Of a DNA stretch of 64,000 bases, positions 21,470-32,323 are shown in pieces. Both the position numbers and the translations under genes were made by a program. Source of the DNA: Fagopyrum homotropicum (lineage: Eukaryota; Streptophyta; Magnoliopsida; Caryophyllales; Polygonaceae); contig BSWB01000001.1 of NCBI GenBank assembly GCA_033239125.1, positions 21,479,501 through 21,543,500 of the forward strand, given 5' to 3'. The notes under the pieces were generated by a model that ran no database searches, was not told the DNA's origin, and saw only the letters and a program-made list of their open reading frames with translations. Position 1 is the stretch's first letter, and each line of letters opens with the position of its first letter.

Positions 21470-21586
21470 ACACCTAAAGAGTGAGAGATGTCCAGAAAAG
21501 CAAAGACACAAACCAAACGAGATCAAAAGCAACAAGAAAGACCTACACTATAAACAATCACAAATAACGACTCAATCTTAACCTAG

Positions 21587-21604
21587 TCCCCGACAACGGC
21601 GCCA
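21587..21604 (-). promoter_or_regulatory. Athila-1 primer-binding site (tRNA-Asp type)
   Basis: The minus strand reads TGGCGCCGTTGTCGGGGA seven bases inside the 5' LTR edge. It matches the 3' end of plant tRNA-Asp with one mismatch. This is the usual Athila primer. Confidence 0.85.
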
Positions 21605-21611
21605 AAAAACT

Positions 21612-23449
21612 TGTTACGCTAAGAACGTGACACGCAAAAGTCTTAAATTTATAACTCGTTATATTTCTCCTAACTTCTAGTGAACCCGCAGTGTACGGGA
21701 CTTTTTATAGTAGGGATAGTATTCCGAGGTCGAACACAAAGACTGAGGTGAAATTGAATCGATTAGTGACTAAGGATAGTGTCGATCTAGGCTAAGAAAA
21801 GATGAAAGAAACAAATAAATGAAAATCTCAATGTTTTTGGTTTGGCTTTTAGGTGATCAATCAAAGATCACGAATCATACGAAACTAACAATCTAGCAAA
21901 TAAACACAAACAAGCAAGACAAGCACGAGATATGAGATCAAAGAGAGAAAAGCGGATTCTAGGGGTCGAAAGTTCCGGTTATGGCATAGGACTCAAGCTA
22001 TGTAATCATTCCTTGGATCAACTATAGTATGTTGGGAGTGAGCGTTTCTAGATTGGGATCAATCACCGGGTAGGTCTTATGGTGGTCCACTAGTCCGTTC
22101 CTAAGGTCTAATCACCGGGTAAGTCTCAAAGAGCCTAACGATAGGAATTCTACACAAACCGGATGGTATTCTAGGGATCTAACCTCTCCTTACCGGGTAA
22201 GTCTCGGGAAGGCAAGTCCTAAACACCTATCCTAGCACACTCAGTCCAATAGCGGCTTGTGAGGCTCACTACTACCTAGAGTTCGTCATCTTCGGTATCT
22301 AAGAGTAAGAATTACCGGGTAAGTCTCTTCTAACACTTAGTTGCTAACACTAGGTCACCCTAGGATAGGTTTAACTCAACAAACACTAGGATTTCAACAA
22401 TCTAACACCATAGCACTTAGATTCATCAAAACAAGCAAGTCAAGCAAAATCACGGGTTGTTCATCAAGAACCACGGCCGTGGAATGTATAGAACAAACCG
22501 TGGTTTACAATAGAAGCTAGGCTCGAGCAAATAATTCATCCAAAGGTACATCTAAGTCCATTCTATCATAGCCCAAGCCATAACCATCTTTTCCTTACCC
22601 TAGAATCGCATCTATTTAGCCTACAATATGCATCTTAACGATGAAACTCAACAAGTATAAAATCATAGAATCCATGGCAAGAAGATGAAATGAAAGATGG
22701 ATTAAGCAAATGAAACTAGTAAAACAAGCTAAATCAAGGTTCAAGATGGACTTACAACCCTTCAGAAGAAGGTTCAATCGATTCTTACAAAACCTTGCAA
22801 AACGTTTCACAAAGTTCACTCAAAATCACTCAAAATGACTATGGAACTATGAACTAGTGTGCTTCTTCTTCTTCTCCAATGGAAGCCTTTATTCTTCTCC
22901 AATGGTAGCTCCAATCCAATCTTCCAATGAGAGAATCTTTGTTGTTGAGAGTGTGTGAGAGAATGGGAGTGAGGGGTCTGTCCATAACAGCCTTACAGGA
23001 CCACCTTTTATCCTCCAAATTTGCAAGAGTCGGCCATGAAGATCGTGGGACAGCTGTCACAGTTGTCTGGCCAAAACCACGGGCCATTTCCACGCCCGTG
23101 GAAGTCCTAGTGGCCATGGTTTTGGTGCCTCATCTTGTTTTGGATCATTAAGTCACGATTTGGTGCATGTCATGCATCAACAAGGTCCCAAGTGTCCTCC
23201 TTAGCCCCTAGCTTGCATCCCAATGAGTCCGAAGGTGTGTCATCTCGAGGAAAGATCCTCGAATGTATCGATTAAGCTCCTAAATCTCCCAAAATACCTA
23301 TAAAGCATGCAAAAGTCCGTGTAGACGTCTATCTCGACAAAATACATGAATTGATTGCAAACGTCGTGAACTAGTGCTAAACCATGCATGAATGAGCGGA
23401 AAAACTATCTAAATGAGTGCCTAAACCTAAGTCATAAATCGTGTTATCA
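21612..23449 (-). repeat. Athila-1 5' LTR
   Basis: 1838 bp, TG...CA, collinear with 12204-14034. It has a 9-bp extra block near 23056 and other small indels. It contains the four-copy GAGACTTACC array (22063-22327) and the CCACGG palindromes (about 22471, 23076-23102). One palindrome half is mutated (GGCCATGG near 23113). Confidence 0.92.
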
Positions 23450-23454
23450 ACTAC

Positions 23455-24961
23455 TCACAACAATTCCCTTTACACCATTTCTATCATCAATGGTTATTAT
23501 CGACCGTCAAGAGCTGCTTTTTAATTTCTTATTTGAGATATCATATTGGACTCATTCAATGTTACCATCAAGGCTACTAGTACTTGTATTGATTTAACTT
23601 CACCATTGTCGTCGTTGATCTCTGGAAGAAATTCACCAGATGTCGGTAAAATTCCTTTATAACCTTGTGGTTATTCTTCTTATCTGTCAACCAACCATCG
23701 CTAGTTAGCTAGTACGTGTAAATTCTCTATTGTTACCAATTAGTTTGTAGTTGACCTTCTATAAGATCGAAGACTTACTTTTCTTCTATCTCGAGGTTTG
23801 ATATACATGGTGAAAATATATCTCTTCCATTTATACTCATTAGCTCCTTCTACAAATTACACTCCTATAAGAGTACTATACTCTTACGAGTCTAGTTGTA
23901 TCTTCGTCTCCTGTCAACGGACTTATCACTTCTTCTACTATAACTTGTAGGCATTTCTCCATGATTCTTTTTACCCGAGTTATTGTTCACTTGCGATTCT
24001 CTGTTATGACCCTCTAGTGTTATTAACTTAAATCCCTTCGTGAGTTTCCTCCCTTGGGGTGCTACTTGTACTTCCGCCTCTATAGAAATCCGATCCTTGT
24101 TGAAATTCTTGTGTGTTCTAGGAGGTCACACCACTTCCATTTCGGTGAAATCGGCCTTCCCCTTACTAGCAACCTATAAGCTTTTATTTTTCGGCTCTTT
24201 AATTCTTTATATCAGAATGGACAATGTATCTTATCTTGACTCTTACTGATTGTCTTGGTTTCCCATCTTAATTGTGGTGGCAAGTAGCTTGTCAAGAGTG
24301 ATCATTTTCCGCTCTGCTTCTAGCCTCAAACTTTTACCTTCTGGTTCGTCAGTAAGCTTAGATTTAATGCCTCTTGTCTGGATCGCTACTATATTTCACC
24401 TTGACCTTCATGCCTATTTGTGTTTCTGAAGGCATCCCCATTGTTGTAACGTTGCTTTACACCATCTTGAAAGAACCTATGGGTTGTCTCTTCCAATTTG
24501 TATACTTACCGGTCATCCAACGCGCTGCCGGAACTACCCTCATGTATATTCTTCATTTGATCCTATTGAGTTGACTCGGGATTCTCGTCTTGTCATCGTA
24601 GTTGGTGTTGTCTTTTAGTCTTGACTCTCGACGTTCCTCCACAAGATCAAAGGAGTTGTTTGCCGTTCGTCTACCCTAATGCACCTAAGATGTGTATACT
24701 AATCCTCACGTTGACACCCTTTAAAATCTACTTAGATGTGTCAAAGAGGTGAGAAACTCATTATGTTATCTCCGTTAAGGACATAACATAACTATAATTT
24801 CTACTAATCTTCGGCATATATTTATATATATCACATATCCTTATAATCAAGGTAAAACGTCCAACTAAAGTAAAACCTAAAGTCCATACTAAGCATACAG
24901 AGATCCGCGGTAGTAGTGGTGGTCAGCCGTATTTTTCTATCCCCAACCAGACTATGCATGC
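23455..24961 (-). pseudogene. Decayed 5' internal part of element A
   Basis: Lies between Athila-1 and Athila-2 inside A. No ORF with family features was recognised. The end near 24900 (GAGATCCGCGG...GTGGTGGTC) matches the leader-proximal block of C (about 48257) and partly of D (about 63145). This supports its place near the gag start of A. It ends in the Athila-2 target duplication CATGC (24957-24961). Confidence 0.55.
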
Positions 24962-25514
24962 TGATAGCATGAATTATAGTCTATATTTTGGGGTTTGTTT
25001 GGACGTTTTATCTTCAATAATCTGCGTGTTTGTATGTACATTATGTGATTATATTACCATTTCATCTACCTTTGCGAGAATCGAGGTCCACACCTAGTTT
25101 TGTTGTAATCGTAGGTAAAATGGCACGTTTTGCATCAAAAAGGAGCAAAAGGAGTTATGGAGTCATTGGAGCTACATTCAGGAACATAAGGAAACATCCA
25201 GGAAGCATAGCCATGGATTAAAGATTCACTTTGGACCAGATTTGAGAGAATTCACATTCAGTTGTGACTCACCTCGGTTGACTACAAAGTCACCTCGACC
25301 GAGGTGATCCAGGGAAGTCGACTCGACCGAGGCGAACACCTGGGACGCGGCGAGAATATTTTATTCTTGGCTGAGATCTTTTATCTTTGGAAAGAGATCT
25401 TATATTTTTGGGCTTGGCTCCTGGAAGGAAGAAGATATGCTAGATCATATATTTTACCTATTTTTATGGGAAGTGATCTTTCTAAGATATCTTATCTTTG
25501 GAGAGTAATTTTCC

Positions 25515-25524
25515 TATAAAAAGG
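25515..25524 (+). promoter_or_regulatory. Athila-2 LTR TATA box
   Basis: TATAAAAAGG in the 5' LTR; the matching site in the 3' LTR is at 35688-35697. It is the best core-promoter candidate for the element transcript. Confidence 0.65.
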
Positions 25525-26121
25525 ATCAGATTTTCCACAAATCCGATCGTGCTTAGACATCCGCTATCACCTTGCTTACACCTACTACACCGCAATAGCT
25601 ATACTCCAGTTGGGAGATTTGAAGAACCTTTTTGAAGGTTGAAGAAGGAAGATTGTAGCTTTTATAGCTTTTGAAGGGTTTTTGTAAGATCATCTTAGAT
25701 TCCCTTCCTTGTTGTCTTGTCTTGTTGGATTTCTATCCGAGGAACGCTTTGTTGTGCTATTTGATTCAGTTATTGAAGTCTTTTCATTAAATTCTTCTTG
25801 TTCAAATATTCACTTTCTTCCCATATACTTGATTAATACTTTCATGATGATGAGTGGCTAATCTCTTTGTGTGAGTCTAGGGTGATTGGCTGAAGGTTGT
25901 GGGAAAAACAATGATAGAATAATCTTAATCACAGTAGGACCCTGAAAGTTCGAGGCTTTAACCTTAACCCTAAGCATCTCGCTCAGTCAATGAACATCTC
26001 GGCCGGGGTGGAATTTAGCTGACCGAGGTGACTTATCTGATCCGAAACTGAGAGTTAAGTGTTAGAGTTTGCCAAATCCTATTCTTATTACACCTTTCCT
26101 GGTTCAATGCAAGCTTAGGAT

Positions 26122-26381
26122 GAGACTTACCCGGTAATTCCTTAGTTTGTTTACCTAAGATCATAAGTGTAGGTAATAAAGGTTTATCCTTTATTGGGGT
26201 TTGAGTGTGCTTTCATCCTATCTTTGTGAGTTAGCCTGAGACTTACCCGGTAAAGGTTGATTCTATTCTCTTAGATGGTGTGTTAGTTTGAGATTATAGT
26301 TCTTTATCTTAAATCCTTGAGACTTACCCGGTAATAGGAGTTACGGTTTTGGATTAGTGAGTAGTGAGACTTACCCGGTGA
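26122..26381 (+). repeat. Four-copy GAGACTTACCCGGTRA array in the Athila-2 5' LTR
   Basis: Copies start at 26122, 26238, 26319 and 26366, giving spacings of 116, 81 and 47 bp. The 3' LTR has them at 36295, 36411, 36492 and 36539. Sequence and spacing are close to those of Athila-1. Confidence 0.88.
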
Positions 26382-26725
26382 TATATTCCACTTTAGTAAC
26401 ACCTTCCCCACGCAAAAACCTCAGCTTTGTCCGCTTATCTTTAGATCTTGAGTTGGAACCACAACTAGATGCTTTAATCCCTAGAATTGCATAATTCCTT
26501 TATTGACTTTATTCATCTTTGATAGTTTTAATTGCTTTGTGGTTAGTGATTGCTAAAGCTTACCGTAATTGGACTTTGTTTCACTAAGTCCCTGTGATCG
26601 ACCCCTGGAATTCCTTGCTTTTTACTACGATTGACCCGTACTGCGGGTTCGCATCCTTGTTTTAAGCTTACGTCTAGGGTTATAAATTTAAAGCTTGCAC
26701 ACACCGTTTGGAGCGAACAAGTTTT

Positions 26726-26880
26726 TGGCGCCGTTGCCCGGGACTGTTCTTGCTTTTTCTATTGATCTTTCTGCTTCAGTGTTCTTGCAGATTTTTGTTC
26801 TTAGGTACATACGAAGTTCTCGTTCCGGCAACGGAACAGAGTTTTACCAAAGAACAAGTTTTTGGCGCCGTTGCCGGGGA
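26726..26880 (+). promoter_or_regulatory. Duplicated Athila-2 primer-binding site
   Basis: The copy next to the LTR (26726-26742) reads TGGCGCCGTTGCCCGGG, with one extra C against tRNA-Asp. A second copy 137 bp downstream (26863-26880) reads TGGCGCCGTTGCCGGGGA, a perfect match. Both are preceded by GAACAAGTTTT, so LTR-edge sequence was duplicated along with it. Confidence 0.85.
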
Positions 26881-26983
26881 CTTGGTCTAGACTGAGCCGG
26901 TTACGGTTTGCTTTTGGGACACTTGCCCCCGTGTCTACTAACCACTCTACTTGAGTGACTTTTGCAGGTTCTTTCTTAGGTTT

Positions 26984-27977
26984 ATGCGAAGAACCCGCAC
27001 TGGAAAGAAAATCGTTCCTTACGATCCCGAACCAGAAAAGACATACAAACGACGCTTAAGAGAAGCGAAGATGGCCAACCAAGACAATCGCGATCTTGAG
27101 GCCGAATTGAAGGAGGCGTTAGAACAGCTACGCCTCAGCAGGGAGGAACTAAGGCAAGAGAAAGAAGAAACTCGCACCAGGACTGAAGCAATCAAAGCAG
27201 ATATGGCAGCCTTACGAGACCAATATCTACTTCGACCGAGGGAAGATCCAGTTCCCGATGCAGGTCCCAATCGCTGACCCTCGACCGAGGCAGATCCCAG
27301 TACCAGACGCCCTGGCCGAGGTACTTCCACCTCGGATGCCAGTCCGAGGCGCTCTTTTTGCAGGAATCCCACAAACCCTAGGTCAAAGGATGGACCCCAA
27401 TCAACAACTAAGGCGTCCAGGAGTGAACCTAGGAGATCCAGCGGACCATGACTACGAACTTTGACCGCAAGTTCTATCCATGATTCGCCAATGCCAGTTC
27501 GGAGGGCTAGAGAAGGAATCCCCACATCAACATCTTCAAAACTATGAGATCTTGATGGAGACCTTGAGACCCTCAAGGATTGGAAATAACAACTACAAGC
27601 TAAGACCTTTTTACTTTTCTTTAAAAGATAGAGCTCTTACTTGGTATCAATCTATTCCTCCAGGAAAAATCAGCACTTGGGAGGAGATGACTACGGAATT
27701 CTTGACTAAATTCTTTCCCCCCTCTAAGACCGCTGAAATGAGAGGGAAGATTAATACGTTCATTATGAAAGACTAGGAGAGCTTGTCCAAGTCATGGGAA
27801 AGGTTCAAGGACATTCTTTTGGATTGCCCACATCATGGGATTCCAAAGATAGAGTTGTTGGATATATACTTCAAGGGACTGGACGGAAGCACCCAGTTCA
27901 ACCTCCAACTACTCTCCGCTGGTACCTTTATGGACATGGCGATTGACGAAGCTTGAGACTTCATCGAGAAGCAAGCT
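26984..27977 (+). pseudogene. Athila-2 gag, broken
   Basis: Starts at ATG 26984 (MRRTRTGKK), the counterpart of the Athila-1 start. The first frame stops at 27275-27277, and the rest of gag continues in another frame, so there is a frameshift near 27260. In that second frame, stops occur at 27462-27464 (TGA), 27774-27776 (TAG) and 27954-27956 (TGA). The gag core (LGQRMDPNQ, ALTWYQSIPPGK, FLTKFFPPSK) is still readable. Comparison with Athila-1 at two of these stops suggests Arg CGA to TGA and Trp TGG to TGA. Confidence 0.85.
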
Positions 27978-30326
27978 TTGCATATGGAGAAGTACACCCA
28001 TCAAGGAGCTGAAGGTGGAGTTAAAAGAGTTAACTTCCAAGAAACTCAGCCCAACAACAATCAACTCACGTCTTTGAAGAACGACGTGAAGCAATTGAAG
28101 GAACTCTTGGTTGCTCAAACCAAGAAGGAAAATCAAGGACAAAGGAACAACAATAATGGATACCGTAACAACAACAACGGTTCCCAGAACAACAACAACA
28201 ACAACAATAGAGGATCCAACAACAACAACTGGAGGGCGAACAACCAAAATTCTGGTAACAATCATTCTAACTCCAACTCTAACGATTCCTCTAATCCTTT
28301 CCTTTCTTCCCCTTCTTCTTCTTCTACTCCATTAAAGAGCCAAGAGCAAGGATCAAGTTCGTATCAGCCGGAAAAGAAAGACGCAATGCTGGAGGCCATC
28401 TTGATCAAGCTTAGTGCTATGGAGACTTCTATGACTTCATTTTCGAAGGCCCAAAAAGCCTTTGAACAACAACTTGCAAGTAGGGCGAATGAAGCGCCAA
28501 GAGATCCAGGGAAGCTTCCAGCAAGGACGGAAAGCAACCCTAAGGGCCAGATCATGGCCATAACTACGAGGAGTGGACTGAAAACTGCAGATCCAGTGCC
28601 TCGGTCGGTGCCAGTACCGACGAAGACCACCTCGGTCCAGGTGCAGTCGAAGAACACTTCGGCCGAGATGCCAACCGAAGTGGAGCCACAGAGAGAGGAG
28701 GGGAAAATTGAAGTTTATGTTCCACCTCCTGCATACAATCCACCACTTCTATTCCCCCAGTCAAGGGCCAGAGCACATCTAGACAAGCACTTTGGTAAGT
28801 TCCTTGACTTGATGAATAAACTGCACATTAACATTCCTTTCCTTGATGCTATTCTAGGGATGCCTGCCTATGGGAAGTTCTTGAAGGAGATCTTATCAAG
28901 GAAAAGGAAACTGGAAGACTTTGGTGAAGTAATGATGACATCTATATCCTCGGAGCTCATTCAAATCATGAAGGAGAAGATGCCACCTAAATTGAGAGAT
29001 CCCGACTCATTTTGCATTCCCATTCAAGTTGGGGATGTCACTTGTGAAGCCCTTTGTGATCTAGGAGCCAGCGTGAGCATCATTCCGCTGGAGCTATGTG
29101 TGAAGATCGGACTTGGAGAGCCCAAACCGGTCAAGATTCGATTATACATGGCGGATCGCTCCATTACCCATCCCGTGGGAATTTTGGAAGACGTTCCGGT
29201 CAAGTTAGGTAACTTCTATTTACCAATAGACTTTGTTGTACTTGACATTTCCGCAGATTATCCTGTTCCTATTATTCTCGGGAGGCCATTTCTAGCAACT
29301 TCGGGTTGCAACGTGGATTGCAAGAACGCCAAGTTGAAATTCAACATTGGTGGGGATGAAGTGGAGTTCGCACTACTTGCAGCCATGAAAGGAGAGCAGC
29401 TAAGTGATGATATCTTCAACATCTATGATGAAGAAGAATCAAGAGAATTGGTGAGCGTTATCCTTATTAACGATCCACTCGAAAGAGTTATTAGTTTCAG
29501 TTTAACGGAGGAAGGTATAGATGCTTCTTGTGATGCAGATATATGGAGCTTAAAAGCAGTGGAAGAGGATCCAGGAGCTAAAACTGAGAAGCTAATCCAG
29601 GAGACAAAGATCTCCAGTTTCGGTTCCAGTTGCAGTACCTCGACCGAGGCACTTTCTGGACTGAGCGAGGCGACCGAAGAACATCTCGGTCAACGCCTCT
29701 GCGCCTCGACCGAGGTGGAAGGCGAGACGACTTCAATTGAGACTCCCGAAAGTCCAGTTTCTAGATCTACTCCACTTGAAGGAGGAAGCAAGGATCCCCC
29801 TCAAAAAGCGCCCCCAGTTGTGGAACTTAAACAACTCGCAAATCACTCGAGGTATGTCTTTCTTGGACCGGATTCCACTTACCCCGTTATTGTTAGTGCT
29901 TCCCTCTCCAAAACTAAATTGTCTAAACTAATGCATGTCCTGAGAAAGCATCAAAAGGCTTTGGGTTATACTATAGATGATCTTATTGGCATTAAGCCTT
30001 CTTTCTACATGCATAGAATTCTAATGGAGGATGATCATAAGACTTCACGGGAACCTCAAAGACGGTTAAATCCGATCATGAAAGAGGTTATGAAGAAGGA
30101 AATTCTTGAGTTGTTGGATGCAGGTATCATATATCCTATCTCGGACAGCAAATGGGTTAGCCCGGTGCATGTAGTTCCGAAGAAAGGAGGGATGACCGTT
30201 GTGACGAATAAGAACAACGAGTTGATCCCAACCAGGACCGTTACGGGCTGGAGGGTTTGCATTGATTATAGGAAGCTGAACACGGCCACACGGAAGAACC
30301 ATTTTCCACTTCCCTTCATTGATTAA
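27978..30326 (+). CDS. Athila-2 end of gag, protease and start of RT (open segment)
   Basis: 782-residue open segment of the polyprotein. An Asn-rich linker is followed by an aspartic protease with active-site box DLGAS (Asp at codon 361, 29058-29060) and ILGRPFLATSG. A variable hinge follows, encoding TEA/TEV-type repeats because it contains CTCGACCGAG copies (29639-29648, 29705-29714). The first part of RT ends at a TAA (30324-30326) where Athila-1 has a Gln codon. The segment is not an independent gene. Confidence 0.87.
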   Translation: MHMEKYTHQGAEGGVKRVNFQETQPNNNQLTSLKNDVKQLKELLVAQTKKENQGQRNNNNGYRNNNNGSQNNNNNNNRGSNNNNWRANNQNSGNNHSNSNSNDSSNPFLSSPSSSSTPLKSQEQGSSSYQPEKKDAMLEAILIKLSAMETSMTSFSKAQKAFEQQLASRANEAPRDPGKLPARTESNPKGQIMAITTRSGLKTADPVPRSVPVPTKTTSVQVQSKNTSAEMPTEVEPQREEGKIEVYVPPPAYNPPLLFPQSRARAHLDKHFGKFLDLMNKLHINIPFLDAILGMPAYGKFLKEILSRKRKLEDFGEVMMTSISSELIQIMKEKMPPKLRDPDSFCIPIQVGDVTCEALCDLGASVSIIPLELCVKIGLGEPKPVKIRLYMADRSITHPVGILEDVPVKLGNFYLPIDFVVLDISADYPVPIILGRPFLATSGCNVDCKNAKLKFNIGGDEVEFALLAAMKGEQLSDDIFNIYDEEESRELVSVILINDPLERVISFSLTEEGIDASCDADIWSLKAVEEDPGAKTEKLIQETKISSFGSSCSTSTEALSGLSEATEEHLGQRLCASTEVEGETTSIETPESPVSRSTPLEGGSKDPPQKAPPVVELKQLANHSRYVFLGPDSTYPVIVSASLSKTKLSKLMHVLRKHQKALGYTIDDLIGIKPSFYMHRILMEDDHKTSREPQRRLNPIMKEVMKKEILELLDAGIIYPISDSKWVSPVHVVPKKGGMTVVTNKNNELIPTRTVTGWRVCIDYRKLNTATRKNHFPLPFID

Positions 30327-31496
30327 ATGCTCGAGCGGTTGGCCCAGCATTCACACTTTTGCTACTTAGACGGCTATAGTGGATTCTTCCAGATTCCTAT
30401 CCATCCGGATGATCAGGAGAAGACCACTTTCACTTGTCCATGGGGGACATTTGCTTATAGGAGGATGCCATTTGGATTGTGCAATGCACCCGCTACCTTC
30501 CAGCGATGCATGATGGCCATCTTTTCCGAGTACATAGAGGAGATCATGGAGGTATTTATGGATGATTTTTCAGTATATGGTTCCTCTTTTGATGATTGCC
30601 TATCTAACCTTTCTCTAGTGCTACAAAGATGTGAAGACACTAATCTCGTTTTGAATTGGGAGAAGTATCATTTTATGGTTAATGAAGGCATTGTGCTAGG
30701 ACACCTCGTTTCTAATCGAGGCATTGAGGTCGATCGCGCTAAGATCGAGACTATTGAGAAACTCGCTCCCCCTTGTTCTGTTAAAGGTGTGAGGAGTTTT
30801 CTCGGGCATGCAGGTTTCTACAGGAGATTCATCAAAGACTTCTCTAAGATTTCTAAACCTCTAACTAACCTTTTGAATAAGGATGTCGTTTTTGAGTTTT
30901 CGCAGGAGTGTCTTGATGCATTTTACAGGATTAAGGAAGCGTTGATCTCCGCTCCCATTATCCAACCTCCGGATTGGACCTTACCCTTTGAGATCATGTG
31001 TGATGCTAGTGATGTAGCCGTAGGAGCGGTGCTTGGACAGAAGAAGGATGGCCGGACCACCGCCATTTACTATACTAGCAAGACGCTAGATGTAGCACAA
31101 CGCAACTACGCTACCACCGAAAAGGAGTTATTGGCGGTTGTATATGCTTTCGAGAAGTTTCGTTCCTACTTAGTAGGGGCGAAAGTCATTGTCTACACCG
31201 ACCATGCAGCCATCCGTTACTTGTTGGCTAAGAAAGATGCCAAGCCACGCCTTATTCGATGGATTCTCTTGCTTCAAGAGTTTGACTTAGAGATCCGCGA
31301 TAAGAAGGGATCCGAAAATTCTGTTGCGGATCACCTCAGCCGGATACCTGCATCTTCACGCGAGAAGGACGACCCACCCATAGACGATTCATTCCCCGAT
31401 GAGCACTTACACTTGTTGGAGCGTTTGATAGACTTACTCACTTCACCCCACGATGGAGGTGAAGTATGGGGTGAGGACACCTCCCACCTCGTTTGA
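30327..31496 (+). CDS. Athila-2 RT core and RNase H (open segment after a stop)
   Basis: Same frame as the preceding segment. RT has LDGYSGF (14-20) and FMDD (77-80). RNase H has the Asp, Glu, Asp set (about 227, 267, 292) and ends with NSVADHLSRI. After that the frame diverges from Athila-1 and stops at 31494-31496. No integrase zinc finger or DD35E core follows: about 1.6 kb present in Athila-1 is missing. Confidence 0.88.
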   Translation: MLERLAQHSHFCYLDGYSGFFQIPIHPDDQEKTTFTCPWGTFAYRRMPFGLCNAPATFQRCMMAIFSEYIEEIMEVFMDDFSVYGSSFDDCLSNLSLVLQRCEDTNLVLNWEKYHFMVNEGIVLGHLVSNRGIEVDRAKIETIEKLAPPCSVKGVRSFLGHAGFYRRFIKDFSKISKPLTNLLNKDVVFEFSQECLDAFYRIKEALISAPIIQPPDWTLPFEIMCDASDVAVGAVLGQKKDGRTTAIYYTSKTLDVAQRNYATTEKELLAVVYAFEKFRSYLVGAKVIVYTDHAAIRYLLAKKDAKPRLIRWILLLQEFDLEIRDKKGSENSVADHLSRIPASSREKDDPPIDDSFPDEHLHLLERLIDLLTSPHDGGEVWGEDTSHLV

Positions 31497-32323
31497 GACG
31501 CATTATGGTCCAGCTAGCGACCTTAAACCAAGCGCTCCTTGGGAGGTAACCCAAGGTATTGCTTTCTTTTCCCTTTTTTCTAGTCTAGTTTAGATAGTTT
31601 TGCTTTTGCTTCGCTTTGTTTTGTTTTTGGCGTCCTAGACAGACAATAGGTGACATCTAAGGAAGGAGTACAAACCAAGAGCATAACTGGAAGGACATAA
31701 GTTCGAGAATTTGAGAAGACGAAGTTTGACTGAGGCACATCTCGGTTGCTGTCAGAGCACCTCGACCGAGATGATTCTTGAGCAACCGAGGCGACTAGGG
31801 TTTCTGAAGATCCACCTCGGTCCACACCACCTCGGTCCAGTCGAGACCACCTCGACCGAGGTGATAGCAGTTCCAGAAAGGGTATAAAAGGGGGATTGAT
31901 TTTCTCTCTCTTCTATTTTACCTACCCCCTCGATCGCGGCACTCCCTTTCACCTCGCCCTTCGATTCTTGCTCGTTTTCGAAGATTTTCGCTTCCAAACT
32001 GCGATTAAAGCATAGAGGATCAAGCTGCAAGTGCGAATCTGCAAAGAAATCGAACCGAAACGGCCGAACGAGGTAAAAGTGAACAAAACCCTAACCTCGC
32101 TGATTTCGCTTCGATTTGAGCTTGGATTGCCCTGCATTTGCTGAGAAACGGATTAAGTACCCCATAGGAACCAGTTGTAGTGATTTTGGGGGAAAAGAAC
32201 TGGAATTTTTGAGGAAATTAGTTACGCAGTTTTCGCCTCGGTCCAGACGTGCTGTGCCTCGACCGAGGTGTTCTAGAGTGTTGTCAGACCGACCGAGGTG
32301 ACCTGACAGAAAGAGATTTGAAA
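31497..32323 (+). other. Athila-2 region between RNase H and env-like ORF, rich in CTCGACCGAG palindromes
   Basis: Non-coding. Around 31530-31555 it keeps the GCGCT...GGGAGG.AACCC block that in Athila-1 lies just after the integrase end (minus strand near 15665-15690). The missing integrase was therefore removed between RNase H and this block. Exact palindromes are at 31761-31770, 31851-31860 and 32258-32267, with many half-sites. Confidence 0.65.

Larger units (their letters stand above)
12204..23449 (-). mobile_element. Athila-1: nearly complete Athila-lineage LTR retrotransposon
   Basis: LTRs are 12204-14034 and 21612-23449, flanked by target duplication ACTAC (12199-12203 and 23450-23454). 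In minus orientation the order is 5' LTR, tRNA-Asp primer site, gag-protease, RT-RNase H-integrase, long 3' untranslated region, polypurine tract, 3' LTR. The two LTRs differ by scattered substitutions and a few small indels, roughly one to two per cent by eye. No Athila env-like ORF is present. It inserted into the internal part of element A. Confidence 0.93.
24962..26719 (+). repeat. Athila-2 5' LTR
   Basis: 1758 bp, from TGATAGCATG to GAGCGAACA. It has a TATA box (25515-25524), two CTCGACCGAG palindromes (25294-25303, 25322-25331), degenerate versions at 25995-26030, and the four-copy GAGACTTACC array at 26122-26381. A nearby short open frame is not believed. Confidence 0.92.

Noticed and set aside
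26281..26381. Possible CRISPR-like array in the Athila LTR (regular 16-bp repeats)
   Set aside because: Spacing is irregular (116, 81, 47 bp), there are only four copies, and the context is a plant LTR.
28111..28335. Thr-rich plus-strand ORF overlapping Athila-2 gag
   Set aside because: Shadow of the Asn-rich linker of gag in another frame.
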